Shown in pieces: positions 1 through 11,168 of a stretch of DNA of 64,000 bases. Position numbers and translations under genes: made by a program. The notes below the pieces were generated by a model that was given only the letters and a program-made list of their open reading frames with translations, was not told where the DNA came from and did not search any database. Every line of letters starts with the position of its first letter. The stretch's first letter is position 1. The stretch is from Thalassia testudinum (taxonomy: Eukaryota; Streptophyta; Magnoliopsida; Alismatales; Hydrocharitaceae). The stretch is from contig JAZHRO010000013.1 of the NCBI GenBank assembly GCA_037157565.1, positions 35,902,501 to 35,966,500 of the forward strand, read 5' to 3'.

Positions 1-645
1 GCGGCTGACCGGCGGCAGCAGACCTTCACCGACGTATATGGAAGCGGTTTTAGCGACGTTCTGGATGTCGCTAAAGCACATTCTTCTTTTAGGAAGCCCC
101 TAACTCTATTTAAACCCCCTTCTACCACCATTCAAGGCATCCTCTCCCACTTGCAACTACTCCACTCCTCTCCTAGCTAGTCTTAGGCACTCTTGTAATC
201 GCCGGAGACGACGAGCCGCCGACGGAGCCTCCTCCACCGCCGTGGCTGCCTCGTCGCTCTCCACTCTCTCTCTACCTCTCTCTCTCTCTTTTAAGCTTTC
301 ATTTACTTTTGTTGAAGCATGTATTTAATATTGTAAACCGTGAACTATGAATGCATGTTAATGAAATTATTTTCCATTTAGTTGCCTTTTTAATTTCTGT
401 TTAAAGTGCATGATCAAAACCAAGAGCTTTCTAACCCTAAACTCTCTCTATCTCTCGCTTTTCAAAACCATCTCTTTCGCAAGCGAAACTCCGCCTTTTT
501 CGTGATAACAAGTGGTAAACAAAATCCGATTTCCACGCCTCCCTGAGATCGACACTCGGACTCACCTCCGTTTACTTCTTTTAAAACCGACGTATCAAGT
601 GCAACTATAACGACACCTCTTAACACACACGCACGAAGGCACGTC
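1..645 (+). repeat. 3' part of an unidentified LTR
   Basis: No protein is recognisable. The stretch has a TATA-like tctatttaaacc near 105, a CT-rich stretch near 255-290, AT-rich sequence with poly(A)-signal-like motifs near 320-370, and near 535-560 the phrase ccctgagatcgacactcgg, which resembles the end of many plant gypsy and copia LTRs (the Athila-type LTR H here ends with a similar ccctgagttcgacctcagg). It joins chromovirus copy A abruptly at about 646 with no target duplication visible, so this is a rearrangement junction. The family is not identified and the left end lies outside the window. Confidence 0.4.
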
Positions 646-1983
646 AGACGGTTGTGCGTCCCCATAGACGAGGAGCTGTTGAGAGAGCTCCTGACTGAGG
701 CACACGGTTCCAGATTCACCATACATCCCGGAAACACGAAAATGTACCATGACTTGAGACGCGAGTTCTGGTGGAGAGGGATGAAGCGGGATGTGGGTGA
801 GTTCGTGCAGCAGTGCTTAGTGTGCCAGCAGGTGAAAGCCGAGCATCAGAGGCCTGCAGGGCCGCTTCAGCCGCTTCCAGTGCCAGAGTGGAAGTGGGAG
901 AGCATCACCATGGACTTGGTGGTGGGCTTACCTGTTACCCAGCGAGGACACGACGCAGTCTGGGTAATAGTGGATAGATTGACGAAGACGGCACGATTCT
1001 TGCCGATCCGAGTCACTTTGGGACCAGCACAGTTGGCAGAGAGGTATATCCGTGATGTGGTGCGACTACACGGAGTTCCGCGGGAGATCGTATCCGACCG
1101 GGATACCCGCTTTACGTCCCAGTTTTGGGCTGAGTTTCAGCAGGCTTTGGGGACGAGGTTGAGGTTTAGCACGGCTTACCACCCCCAGACGGACGGACAA
1201 TCAGAACGCACGATACAGACACTTGAGGACCTTTTGCGGGCCTGTGTACTAGACTGGAGGGGCTCTTGGGAGGAGCACCTGCCCCTGGCGGAGTTTGCAT
1301 ACAACAACAGTTATCACTCGAGCATCGGCATGGCTCCCTACGAGGCTCTGTACGGACGGAAATGCACGGCACCCTTGAGTTGGGTTGAGGTGGGGACCAA
1401 GTGGGAGGTTGGCCCCAGTTTGATCCGGCAGAGTCAGGAGGTAGTTGAGCAGATCCACAGACGACTCCGCACTGTCAGGAGCAGACAGAAGAGCTACGCA
1501 GATCGCAGACGCAGAGAGGTGCAGTTCGAGGTTGGGGACCACGTCTTTCTTCGTGTTTAGCCCATGAAGGGCTTACAGCGGTTTGGGGTGAGGGGGAAGC
1601 TCGCGCCGAGGTTCGTGGGGCCCTTTGAGGTCCTGGAGCGGGTTGGACCCGTTGCTTACAGACTTGCCCTTCCCCCGCAGCTTTCTGGTGTGCACGACGT
1701 GTTCCACGTGTCCAACCTCAGGAAGTACGTAGCCGATCCCAGCTACGTACTGAGTCACGAGAGCGTCGAGGTGAGCGACGACCTGACCTACCCCGAGCGG
1801 CCAGTGCAGATCCTAGACCGAGCCGTCCGCAGGTTGAGACGAAAGCAAGTACCCCTGGTAAAGGTTTTGTGGAGGAGCCAGCGGTACGAGGAGGCTACCT
1901 GGGAGCCTGAGGCGACAATGCGGGAGCGGTACCCGGAGCTTTTCGCGGGTACGTCTTTTCGGACCGGCTTCGGTCCTCTTTGA
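646..1983 (+). pseudogene. Chromovirus copy A: integrase and chromodomain (5'-truncated, one nonsense codon)
   Basis: This is the C-terminal third of a Ty3/gypsy polyprotein. In order it has the integrase zinc-binding region (H..H about 700-735, C-x2-C in QQCLVCQQ at about 812), the integrase core (start MDLVVGLP, then SDRDTRF, then [11 protein letters not shown] with the third acidic residue nearby), the GPY/F-like region ([20 protein letters not shown]) and a chromodomain-like end ([18 protein letters not shown]) closing at FGPL. Integrase joins the cDNA to the host genome; the chromodomain is known in this lineage to steer insertion to heterochromatin. The frame is open except for one TAG at 1558-1560. 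Sequence homologous to copies B and C begins at about 646, so gag, protease, RT and RNase H are absent. The lineage resembles Tekay/Del. Confidence 0.9.
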
Positions 1984-2069
1984 GTTTGTTATGGTTATTT
2001 GGACATCTTTTTCCCGCACCCTAGTTGGCGCAAGCTTCGGGGATGAAACTTCCTTTGAGTTTGTTATAT
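1978..2069 (+). other. Pol 3' end to LTR junction without a polypurine tract
   Basis: The pol stop lies inside CTTTGAGTTTGTTAT (1978-1992), and the same 15 bases recur at 2053-2067, two bases before the LTR. A plant gypsy element should show a purine-rich tract exactly here to prime plus-strand synthesis. The arrangement is the same in copies B and C. Confidence 0.75.
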
Positions 2070-2616
2070 TGTAACGAGCGCGTGCCCCAGACGCCTTTTA
2101 AGACGTCTGGGAGGTGGCCCAGACGTCGGACCAGACATCTGGGATCACATCCAGACGTCTGACCAGACGTCCGGGAGAGTTTACAGACGTCTGGAGAACA
2201 GTTATGTTCGCACGGGAGATTCGTCTGCGCGCCTGTGCGCGCAGACCTGTGATTCTCCCCTCTTTCTCTGCGGCTGCAGGCGGCTGCGACCGCCTTCTCT
2301 CTCCTCCTCGCGCGGCCTTAAAAGGGCGCGCCTCCCCTCCCGTCTCCACCATCTTCTTCCTTCTTCTCCTGCCTGTGCGCGAGAGCGAGCGGACGCGAGG
2401 GCGCAGCGGCAGCGGCAGCCGCAGTGAGCGCGGAGGAGGTGCGGCGTGCGAGGGCGGGGCTCTGCCGTGAGGGCGAGCTCGCCGGAGCGGCTTGGCCGGC
2501 CGGCGGAGGGCGCAGGGGGCGCGGAGCGACGCGGAGAGGGACCTGCTGCGGGCTGAGCAGCAGACGCGCGAGGTGCGACGCGGGCGGCGTCGCGAGCGGA
2601 GGCCGAGCAGGGTTCT

Positions 2617-2640
2617 GATTCTGGAAAAATTTCCAGAATC
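2617..2640. repeat. Conserved LTR inverted repeat (hairpin), copy A
   Basis: GATTCTGGAAA and TTTCCAGAATC flank two central bases, giving a perfect 11-bp stem. It lies about 70 bp upstream of the splice-donor-like site. Equivalents are at 5806-5830 (F), 13666-13688 (E), 14864-14888 and 31639-31663 (C), 17250-17273 and 23617-23640 (B). Confidence 0.8.
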
Positions 2641-2701
2641 AGACGTCTGGATTGATATCCAGACGGCAAGGTCGACGTCTGTAAGATCATACAGACGTCT
2701 G

Positions 2702-2711
2702 AAAGGTGAGT
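2702..2711 (+). promoter_or_regulatory. Splice-donor-like site in the LTR, copy A
   Basis: AAAG/GTGAGT with GT at 2706-2707 fits the plant 5' splice-site consensus. It sits about 636 bp into the LTR, downstream of the predicted transcription start. Equivalent GT sites exist in all other LTR copies. Whether it is used is not shown. Confidence 0.45.
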
Positions 2712-4741
2712 TTCCGCTTTCTCCTTCCTTCTTGTCGACTGACCGTACTGAGGGAGGGGGGGTTGGCTGTGCGTAGGTTCGCTGATTCGTCATCCTTTGC
2801 GAATCAGACGTCTGGAAGTTGTACCAGATGGCGGGAGTGACCTCCAGACGTCCTGAGGGACCATCGGACGTCTGGGATCTAGGGCAGACGTCCCTGCAGA
2901 CTTCTGGACGTCCGGGGAACCAAGCTGAACAGGTAATTCTCTGATCCACCGTTTAAGACGTCTGGAAGGAGTTCCAGACGTCTGATTTTGCACAGTATCG
3001 TCTTTTTCGACCCGTTTAGGGCCCGTCTGGGCTCCGTTTTCCGTGATTCGAGTTGCGTTCGTTTCAGAATTAATTCCTCTACCCGCCTACAGTAGCTATA
3101 CACTGTTTTGAGACACTCCTTGTGTTTGATCCTTGTGATAGGACCTCGTTCGGTTGCAGTCTTGAGAGTCGCGGAGGCGCGCGGGATTCCCGATCACGCC
3201 CCCATTACTCCCGTTGTACCTGGTAGAGTGGCTTTAAGTATTAATAAAATCTGTTAAAGTATGGAACCATAACTAGAACCTAGGGCATTGCATGAATCCT
3301 AGGAATAAGAAATATATGGAATGATAGCTCCTAGGTGTTGCATGAATCCTAGGGCCGGAAAATTAGATTGTATGATAGATCCTAGGATATGGCATGAATC
3401 CTAGGATGGAAAAACTAGTGGAATGTATATTACTGCAGTCTGGGAAAGAGGGAAAGGAATATATAAAGCTGCCTGTTATGAATAAAGAAATATGTTTGAG
3501 ATCATGGAATTTGAGAACGTGAATCTGGAAAGTGAAACATATGATGTTCTGAGATAAAGAGCTGGAACCCTACGGGGAATTAGGAGTGGAACTCCTGGAA
3601 AGAAAAAGGAATGGAACTGAGATGTAGTTTGTACTGTCTCTTGGGTACGCAGTACCAAGGGAAGTACCTGTACCTGTTTAGTGCAGAGTGGGGCCAGCCG
3701 CCCCAGGGACCCGGGGTTAGGATTGGCCGCTCTGTACCGACTTTTTGGCCCTCGTGTACGTAGTACCGAGGAGAGCTAGTAGTGTTAGGAGAGTACTAGC
3801 TACCCCACGGGCCCCGGGGTTCTGCTAGCCTCCTTCACCGACTTGTTAGGCCCACTAGGGCAAACCAGGGTAGTCAGGCGAGGGTGCGCGGACTGTGGAG
3901 GGGCAAGGCCCCGGTTTGGTTACTGTGGAGGGGTTGGACCCCTGTTACTGAGAGGGCTCTGCCCTGGTTCCGTGCTGTGCTTTGGGCGCACCCGTTAACG
4001 GAAACGACTGACCGCGTGCCAGTGCGGGCTAGCTACCTGTGCGTTTATCGTGCGTGCCGTAGTCACCGTTACGTCTGTCAGTGACCTTGGGGTGGTTGAC
4101 TGAGGGTAGGATCACCACGGGGGACTCTCCCGGCCAGGAGAGCACCACGTGCTACTTCTACCTTTGGAAAAGACTGCAATCAAGATCGTTCCCACGAGGA
4201 CATTCGAGATCAAGTAAAGGATCTGAGAAATAAATGAAATAGTAAGAAAAATTGAAAGATGTGAATAAAGGAAGTAATAGAACATAACAGCTACTGTACA
4301 CTCTACTGTTGCCTTTAGTTAGTTTGCCACTCTACTCAGCGTTTTGCTGACGTGTCACACTCGTTACCTTTTTTAGGACCAGGTGTTGAGCAGCCAGGGT
4401 CGGCGGCTGCAGAGGACGCTGGGCCGAGTAGGGTCCAGTAGAGTTACCACAGCTTTGTACCCCTTTTGTTTCTGTTCTAGTGAGTAGTTTTTGTTTCCGC
4501 TGTACCTTCTTTACCTGTAGTTTTTGTTATATGATAAATGTTGTTTTACTGTTGTGGTGGTACCTACTATAGTAGTTTCTTTCCTTACTGCTGTACTTTC
4601 TTACTGTTAGTTATATTCATGCTAAATGTGGTTTATTTTACTGTCTTTTGGTTACTTCCTCGTTGGACGACTGGGTCTTGGGATTAGTCGAGTCGGTCCG
4701 GTTCTCGTGTCTCGTAGGGACTCGGGAACCGGGTCGTTACA

Positions 4742-6353
4742 TACTCCGTACTCAAGGGCCAGCTCACTTCCCCAATCTATTCCATTCACTTCTCAGGAGC
4801 TCTACTCCTAATTCCCCGTAGTGTTCATGCTCATTTTTCTTTAACTCAGCCAATTTAAGTTTCATCATTTCAGCTTTATATTCATATAGCCCATGTTCTC
4901 AACAATAATTATCCATTCATAAACAGGCAACTGTTAACCAATTACAGGCAGTTATCATTTTCCTTTCTACTTTTCCAAGATTGTAATATATATATTCAAT
5001 CTAGTTTTCCAGTCCTAGGATTCATGCCATAGCCTAGGATCTATCATTCAATCTAGTTTTTCAGTCATAGGATTCATGCAATACCCTAGGATCTATTATT
5101 CAATATAGTTTGTTTTAGTCCTAAGATTCATGCAATATCCTAGAATCTATTAATTATTTCACAAGTGCATAATTTTTGATAAATAATTAAAGGGGCCACT
5201 CTACCCGCAAAATCGGGAGTACTGGGGACGTAATCGGCAAGCCCGCGCGCCTCCGCAACCCCCAGAGCCACAACGGAACGGGGTCCTAACACAAGGATCA
5301 ATTGCAAGAGCTACTCAGAACAGTAAAAATTACTGTAAACAGGTAGAGGAACTAAATCTGAGAAGAACGAAACTTGAAACCTCGAAAACAGACTTCGAAC
5401 GGGTCAAAAATGACAAGTCTACCCAAAATCAGACGTCTTAAACGATGGCTCAAGTCATACCTTGATCCTGCGCGGTCCTTCAGACATCTAGACTCTTGCT
5501 GAACCATCTGGACTTAGTTTCCAGACGTCCGATTGTCACTTCGGACGTCTGGAGACCATCTCCGTTGTCTGGTGCTGTGCCCAGGCGTCCAATCTGTGTG
5601 GGAGGACGTGCCCTTGCGCCTTCCCAAATGAGACCTGCACGCACATGCAATCACCCTCAACACGAAATGAGGCAGAACTCCTTGGTGGGACGGCTACATG
5701 GCTGTACACGCGAAAGAAGAAGGGAGGAAAAATATCGTACCTTTCAGACGTCTGGACCTTCCTCCAGACGTCTCCTGTGTCGTCTGGACGTATGTCCAGA
5801 CATCTGATTTTAGGAAATTTTCCCAAAATCCGGACCTCCTCGCCCTCCGCCTGCAGCGCACGACCGTGCCGCGTCGCGCTCGCCTGCTGCCTGAGCTGCA
5901 GCAGCTCCTCCCCAACACCACGCTTCCACTGTGCACCCATCGGTCGGCCCTGGCTGCTCTGGTGAGCTCGCACCCTCGTGGTCTAGCTCTCTCCCTCTTG
6001 CAGCAGCCCCTCCTTCCCACACACTGACAGCAGCAGCTACTGCCGCCCTTGCCCGCTCACTCTCTCGCTAACAGGAAGAAGAAGAAGAAGGCGGTGGAGT
6101 GAGGGTGAGGGAGAGGAGAGGGGGGTATTTGAAGGCTGCCGTGGGGAGAGAGAGAAAAAGGTGGTTGCACCTGTGGGGAGGAAAGAAAGAGAAGGAGGGC
6201 GACGGTTCAGTCTGCGCGCGCATGCGCGCAGACGCGAACCCGTACGCCGAAAAAATTAAATTCCAGACATCTGGGAAGGCTTCCAAATGTCTGACCAGAC
6301 ATCTGGACCAATTCCCAGACGTCTTAAACGACGTTTGATGTCAGGGTTATAAC
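4742..6353 (-). mobile_element. Chromovirus LTR fragment F
   Basis: Minus-strand LTR of the same family as A, B and C. Its start (TGTTATAACC, reading leftwards from 6353) is intact and it carries the CCTAGG repeats (about 5010-5150), palindrome array (5436-6325), hairpin (5806-5830) and donor-like GTACG at 5740. Its 3' part is missing where copy A inserted. It abuts LTR fragment G at 6354, which suggests that F had itself inserted into G. About 1.6 kb of a 2.65-kb LTR remains. Confidence 0.82.
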
Positions 6354-7501
6354 AATCCGGGAGTACTGGGGACTCGAGCGGCAGACTCACGTGCCTCTGT
6401 AAGCCCCGAACAGTCAACAAATAGAAGTCTTATACCAAGGAACATACCACAATGGAACGTTCAAAACAGTATATGAGGATTTCTAACATGTAGAGGAACT
6501 CACAAGGAAATCACAGATATCTCGTTTGCATAAAACGGATCCCAAACAGACCTTAAACAGGTCAAAAACAGGACTACAAAACCAAATCAGACGTCTGGCA
6601 CAAGGTCCAGACGTCTTAAAAGTCACCAGGGTCTCACCTCATGTTCCTGCATCTACCTCAGACGTCCAAGACCCTTACTTGACCGTTTGGACTCAGCTCC
6701 AGACATCCGACCTCTCCTCCAGTCGTCTGAGAGTGCTTCTGGTCGTCTGGTAATCTGTCCAGACGTCCGAAATGCATGGGAGAGCGTGCCGTGTGCCTTC
6801 CCAAAGCTACCCCTGCACGCAATAGACAAAATCTCCCCACTTTAGCCAAACAGATTGGCTTTGCGGTGCGGCCTGCATGGCCGTAACTGTAAGAAGAACG
6901 TACCTTCGCAAAACCTTTCTTTCAGATGTCCGGTGTCGTCACCAGACGTCCAACCCGTCATCTGGACGGCACTCCAGATGCCTGATTCTAGGAAAATTCC
7001 AGAACCAGAGCGAGCTCTCGCTCCTCTCGCCGTGCACAGTTGCGGCTCCTCCCTCTCGTCTGCAGCTCCGACTGCAGTAGGAAGTCGGGGATGGCTTCCC
7101 CGACGCACTCCTCCTCCCGCATGTGCCGCTCCGGCCATGCACCCTCCGGGGAGCTCCCACGAACTCGCGAGCACAACCTCCTCCTCTCTTCACGCCACTC
7201 CTCCTCCTAGCTCCTTGCCCTCGCTCCCTCTCTCTCGCTCGTCCCTCTCACGGCAGTGGAGAGGAAGGAAGCTGGTGGTGGTGGAGTGAAGAAGAGAGGA
7301 AGGGGGAAAGGGGTCTTATATAGGGAGTGGGCTTAGGGTTTAGGAAGGAGAAAAGAGGATAGAGAAGAAAGGAAAGCTGTCTGCGCATAGACCCGATACT
7401 GCATATAAATTTTTCAATTTCCAGACGTCTAAGAAGGAATCCAGACGTCTGACCGAAAGCCCAGACATCTTAAAAGGCTCAGAACATAATGGATCTTTAC
7501 A
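6354..7501 (-). mobile_element. Chromovirus LTR fragment G (E-type subfamily)
   Basis: This minus-strand LTR piece starts TGTAAAGATCC, reading from 7501. It most resembles LTR E (13020-13900 and 50062-50304) rather than A, B or C: it shares the E-type leader near 6370-6540 and the U3 with TTATATAGGGAG near 7315. Palindromes lie between 6588 and 7475. It is cut at 6354 by F. At its right end it interrupts a LINE open reading frame. Confidence 0.78.
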
Positions 7502-7665
7502 TTTAGGAAGGTGAAAGGTATGTTGTTTACTTTTGTCTCTTGTAGGCAAACAACCCCAGGCAAAAGCTTTTCTATTAAGTTAAGGGCCTGATGTTGGGTA
7601 TTTATACCTCCAAGGCCACAAACATTCCAAGAAAATAACTTAAGGAAGCCATTGAATAGATACAA
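7502..7665 (-). pseudogene. LINE ORF2 fragment: start of the endonuclease domain
   Basis: About 50 codons on the minus strand match the start of an L1-clade AP-type endonuclease: FSWNVCGLGG near the beginning and VVCLQETKV about 25 residues later, which carries the family's metal-binding glutamate. In this family the domain nicks target DNA to prime reverse transcription. The frame stops matching at 7502, exactly where LTR G begins, so the LINE was cut by that LTR. No RT is found elsewhere in this part of the window. It is unrelated in sequence to the longer LINE at 58351-63868. Confidence 0.65.
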
Positions 7666-9130
7666 GGAAAACCCAAATCAAAGAGCACATTTACTCAAAT
7701 AATGCTAAATTAATGAATTTGGACTTCAAACCCTTGTTCTCAAATAGGAAACCCATATCATCTAAAGTATTTGAAGTTAATTCCACAAGTTCATTTCTTT
7801 TTAAACTAGACCACTAAAGGGAAGGGCTAGTGAAAAGTAGGCAAGTAGAAGAGGATATGTTGAGTTCATTACCCAGAGCTATTAATGGAGTTAGATTAGC
7901 TCATTTGATTGTCGATGTTACCTGATTATTGTCGGCGTTTTGATCCTATTTTGAAGGGGAGTTTCAATCAACCCCCCATACCCTCTTGTAGCAAGCAATC
8001 TCACCCTCTGACAGGGTAAAGCCATTTTGCACCATTATATGAATAACTTTTTCCATTGAATCTTCCAAAAGATCGTCCCTATTGATCGGGATCATCCTCC
8101 AACAATGTTGACAATTAAGGTAGTGGTATTTAAAATTATAACAGCCATCAAATCAATTATTTACTTTTAATGGCAAAACTAACTACTCCATAATCTATTA
8201 TGGCAATAACATCGACTAGTAAAGAGTCACACAAGCCAATTGTTTAGTGTACGCATAATTGTCATCAACTCTTTAGTAAACCCAATGAAAGCGTCAATCA
8301 AGCAGTGCCTGTATGAAACGTGCCATTGATGGGAAGCCTTCTTGATCAAAGTTTTTGAACAATGCTCCCACCACTAGCCTACTTATTGCACTCAAAATAG
8401 AAAGAATCGATTTGGCGCAGCATATTTGCTGGGGATAAACTCTCTCAAACCACTGTGATTTTGGTGGTAATTTCCAATCTTAAAAAGGATGCTTCACAAC
8501 TCAAATTTAAATGTTCGGACAATTTGATCATTACATGTCCCAAAGAGATACTCAAAGATGCCTATAGCAAATATCCACTTAATTTTTCTACGAAGAGATA
8601 AGTTTCAACTAAGAGGTTCAATTCTTTCATTAAAGGGTGATTTTTTTTTCCCTCCACATTTGAATCATGATATTTTTGGATGGAAGTTCACCTGCTCACC
8701 AATCAAACCATGCGAGTGGATTTAGGTTTTGTTTTACCTCTTATTACATGAGAACATATACACACCTAGCTTATCATCATCACTGCTAAACGAAAGCACA
8801 TGCAAAGGGATACACATTTTTCAAATTCCTGCTTGTTTATCCTTGCAATTTTTTGTAAGTTCTTCTCCTTACAACAAACATGATGACATGAATATAAAAG
8901 ATTACGAACTTCTACTTGATAACATAAGATTAAGTAGTTTGAATGGTTACTTTAAATCTATTAGATCTACACTCAACAAATTATCAAAAGTTAGTTTTTC
9001 TCCTGTGATATAGGGTTTAAGCCTATACCGTAAAAGTGAAAATTAAATATCATGTAAGGTTGAAATACACACTGTAAAAGTGACAAAGGAAGTCATCTCT
9101 ACGATTTGTACGAGCCACCACTAGAATCAC
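7666..9130. other. AT-rich non-genic DNA
   Basis: Short open stretches only (the longest is 94 codons at 8729-9013, with no recognisable motif). I see no tRNA, repeat array or promoter that I can defend. Confidence 0.6.
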
Positions 9131-9428
9131 ATGTTACTTAGTAGTTAATTGATTGATTGATAATATAAATTCTAATGAGAACGTCAAGGATTTGAGGGAA
9201 GTTATGATACTCCCAAAAAATAGTTTCATGTGAAAAACTCATGAAATTGAGTATGAGAACAAAAACTTAAGATTTAAATATGTTACTTAGTAGTTAATTG
9301 ATTGATTGATAATATAAATTCTAATGAGAGCGTCAAGAATTTGAGAGAAAGTAATGATACCTTAAAAAATAGTTTCATGAGAAAAACTCATGAAATTGAG
9401 TATGAGAACAAAAAGTTAAGATTTAAAT
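9131..9428. repeat. 149-bp tandem duplication (two units)
   Basis: Unit 1 is 9131-9279 and unit 2 is 9280-9428. Both start ATGTTACTTAGTAGTTAATT and run in register to GATTTAAAT, differing at roughly a dozen positions and one small indel. It is non-coding as far as I can see. Confidence 0.85.
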
Positions 9429-10060
9429 ATGTTGGGTGGTTGCTTTGAATCCTTTGAACTCACATCTAAAAGGTTGTTAAGATTAACTTTTTTTCCATGA
9501 GGTTCAGGGCTAAGCTTGAGTCGTTGGATCCAACTTTCGTTGATATTCTTTCATGCTCATACATGTTAATTTAGACATATGTCAGAGCAACTAAAACCTT
9601 GGGATGGATTTCTATTTACACCTATTTGCGTGAAAGAGCAAAGATAAAAAAAATATTAGAAACACTGGATCGCCGAAGCAAAATTGGAATTAGCATATCG
9701 AATGGAAAGGTTTAAAACAACTTCTCATATTCTTTCTTTACGATATGAGAGTGATATCTCCCTCGTATTTGAGACAATTTGTGATCAATAACCCTACTAA
9801 ACATGTAGGTGGAAGGTCCTGCTCCTGTTCCTATTTCTGCACATGTGCATGTCTTGAAGCTTTTTCCTGTATTATCTGGGAAGTTCTGTTCCTGTAAAGT
9901 TTGTCGTAATTTTGTCATCCCAATTTAAAGTCGCTCTCTACCAAATATAAACGCAAAACGCATTTTTGATGATGCTAGCCGAACAGTAAAAATATATCAT
10001 CGATAAAAATATCTTACATGGTGAAAATATCTTACATATTGATAGTTTGACTACATTTCA
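9429..10060. other. AT-rich non-genic DNA
   Basis: No coding, RNA or repeat feature recognised. It ends where the poly(T) of the SINE-like element begins. Confidence 0.55.
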
Positions 10061-10173
10061 TTTTTTTTTTTTTTATTTTATTGAGAAGGTAAACGTGATA
10101 GACAGGGAATTTGATCCTATGATGTCTTGAATATTAACAGGGTACTCTACCATCAAGCTAATCCCTCGGTAGC
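10061..10173 (-). mobile_element. tRNA-derived SINE-like element
   Basis: Read on the minus strand, the head (from about 10173) has an A-box-like TTAGCTTGATGG at 10150-10161 and, about 30-40 bases on, a B-box-like GGATCAAATTCC at 10106-10117. This is the internal promoter layout of RNA polymerase III genes. A short body follows and then an A-rich tail (poly(T) on the plus strand, 10061-10080). The tail and non-folding body favour a tRNA-derived SINE over a tRNA gene. Target duplications are not clear. Confidence 0.55.
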
Positions 10174-10389
10174 TGCACATTCCATACTGGGTAGTATTAT
10201 AAGTAACATTTCTTCTAAAGCACATCGCTAATTGGCAAAGTTACATGAAAATGGAATTCAATGTGTAAGGACGGTGATCTTAGAGGTCTCCAACCATTGA
10301 TGGACTTTAGCTCATAGGTCTTCGTCACTAACTAGTGCATCCTTTGTAAACAAGAATATGAGTCAATAAATCATCCCCCAAATGAATGC
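10174..10389. other. Non-genic spacer
   Basis: No feature recognised. Confidence 0.5.
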
Positions 10390-11075
10390 TGATGTGGGAA
10401 GAAAAAATCCTTTCATTAGACCCTACTAATAAGGCTTATTAAAGAAAATAAGCTTATCTCAGGATGCCCGTATGGATTTAGTCTGATAACCCAAATGGTG
10501 GGTTTAGCCTGACTCCTAGGTAGTCCAATTGGATCCGACTACCCGAGGCAGTTTTACACCAGAAGAGGCAGGTAACTGGATAAGTCAGTCAGTGACGCTC
10601 TACCCATTGAGTGCACTTCCTGGATTCTCCTATTGCTGCGCCTAGCTATGTCACTAGGCAGTGTGCAAACAACGCTTGTCTGAAGGCTCTATTACACCAA
10701 CATGGGTAGGAAGACTATCATTTTGCTAATTTCAACCGGCAGGAAGGGTCACTTTTCTTGTCATCTAGACACAATTACAAGGCGGTCACTCAAGCGAAAT
10801 GGTTATTCTAGAAGTACACTCTTTTCATTTGAGGAGATTGTGGTCTATGACCCATGATTGTTTATTCAACACGTTCATGGATTGTGTAACCTACATAAGT
10901 CGAGGTTGCTCAGGTGGAAAGGGTTACGCAATCTAAGAGAAGAGAAACGGGAGAACTTTCTTGTATCTTGTTTTCACAAAAGCAAATAGTGAATTCCAAG
11001 AGTCTCCCACTCTCCCGAGATGTACACTAGTTAAGGTGAAACTGGGTCACCAATTTCCTCATCTTCTTTTGTGTG
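10390..11075 (+). mobile_element. LTR-like segment T1
   Basis: It begins TGATGTGGGAAGAAAAA and near its end has GGGTCACCAATTTCCTCATC. Both phrases recur at the two ends of T2 (52804-53540) and, on the minus strand, T3 (55790-56165), while the middles differ. Paired conserved ends with a variable middle suggest LTRs of one family. No primer-binding site is recognised after it, so the right boundary is approximate. Confidence 0.4.
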
Positions 11076-11168
11076 ATTGCTTTTGATTCTAGTAGTCTAC
11101 TCTAAGAGGCTTGATCAAGTGTTAATCGAGTTCCTTCAAGTAGGCAACTCGACTTGAATACAATCACA

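Larger units (their letters stand above)
2088..2990. repeat. AGACGTCT palindrome array in the LTR of copy A
   Basis: Perfect or one-base-changed copies of the 8-bp palindrome AGACGTCT, often within CCAGACGTCTGG, recur every 15-60 bp in U3 and again downstream of the TATA-like box. The GACGTC core has the form of an ACGT-type C-box, a class known to bind plant bZIP factors; binding here is inference. The same arrays occur in every chromovirus LTR in the window. Confidence 0.8.
2070..4741 (+). mobile_element. Chromovirus copy A 3' LTR (2,672 bp)
   Basis: The LTR begins TGTAACG and ends GTTACA, and its end matches the end of copy C's 5' LTR, which is fixed by the primer-binding site. U3 holds clustered AGACGTCT palindromes (2101-2200). 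A TATA-like ccttaaaag lies near 2315, about 245 bp in. Downstream are the long inverted repeat at 2617-2640, a splice-donor-like GTGAGT at 2706, more palindromes to about 2985 and CCTAGG tandem repeats near 3275-3410. It is followed directly by LTR fragment F in the opposite orientation, so A inserted into F. TACTC at 4742-4746 would be the target duplication, but the 5' partner is lost. Confidence 0.9.

Noticed and set aside
2098..2949. Minus-strand frame of 283 codons across an LTR
   Set aside because: GC-rich LTR sequence in the antisense direction; Arg/Ser-rich, low complexity, not kept in the other LTR copies.
2088..2990. CRISPR-like array, because of regularly repeated AGACGTCT
   Set aside because: Repeats are 8-12 bp palindromes with irregular spacing, inside a plant LTR; no CRISPR-associated genes and the wrong kind of organism.
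10061..10173. Functional tRNA gene
   Set aside because: No acceptable anticodon arm or acceptor stem, and an A-rich tail follows; a SINE fits better.
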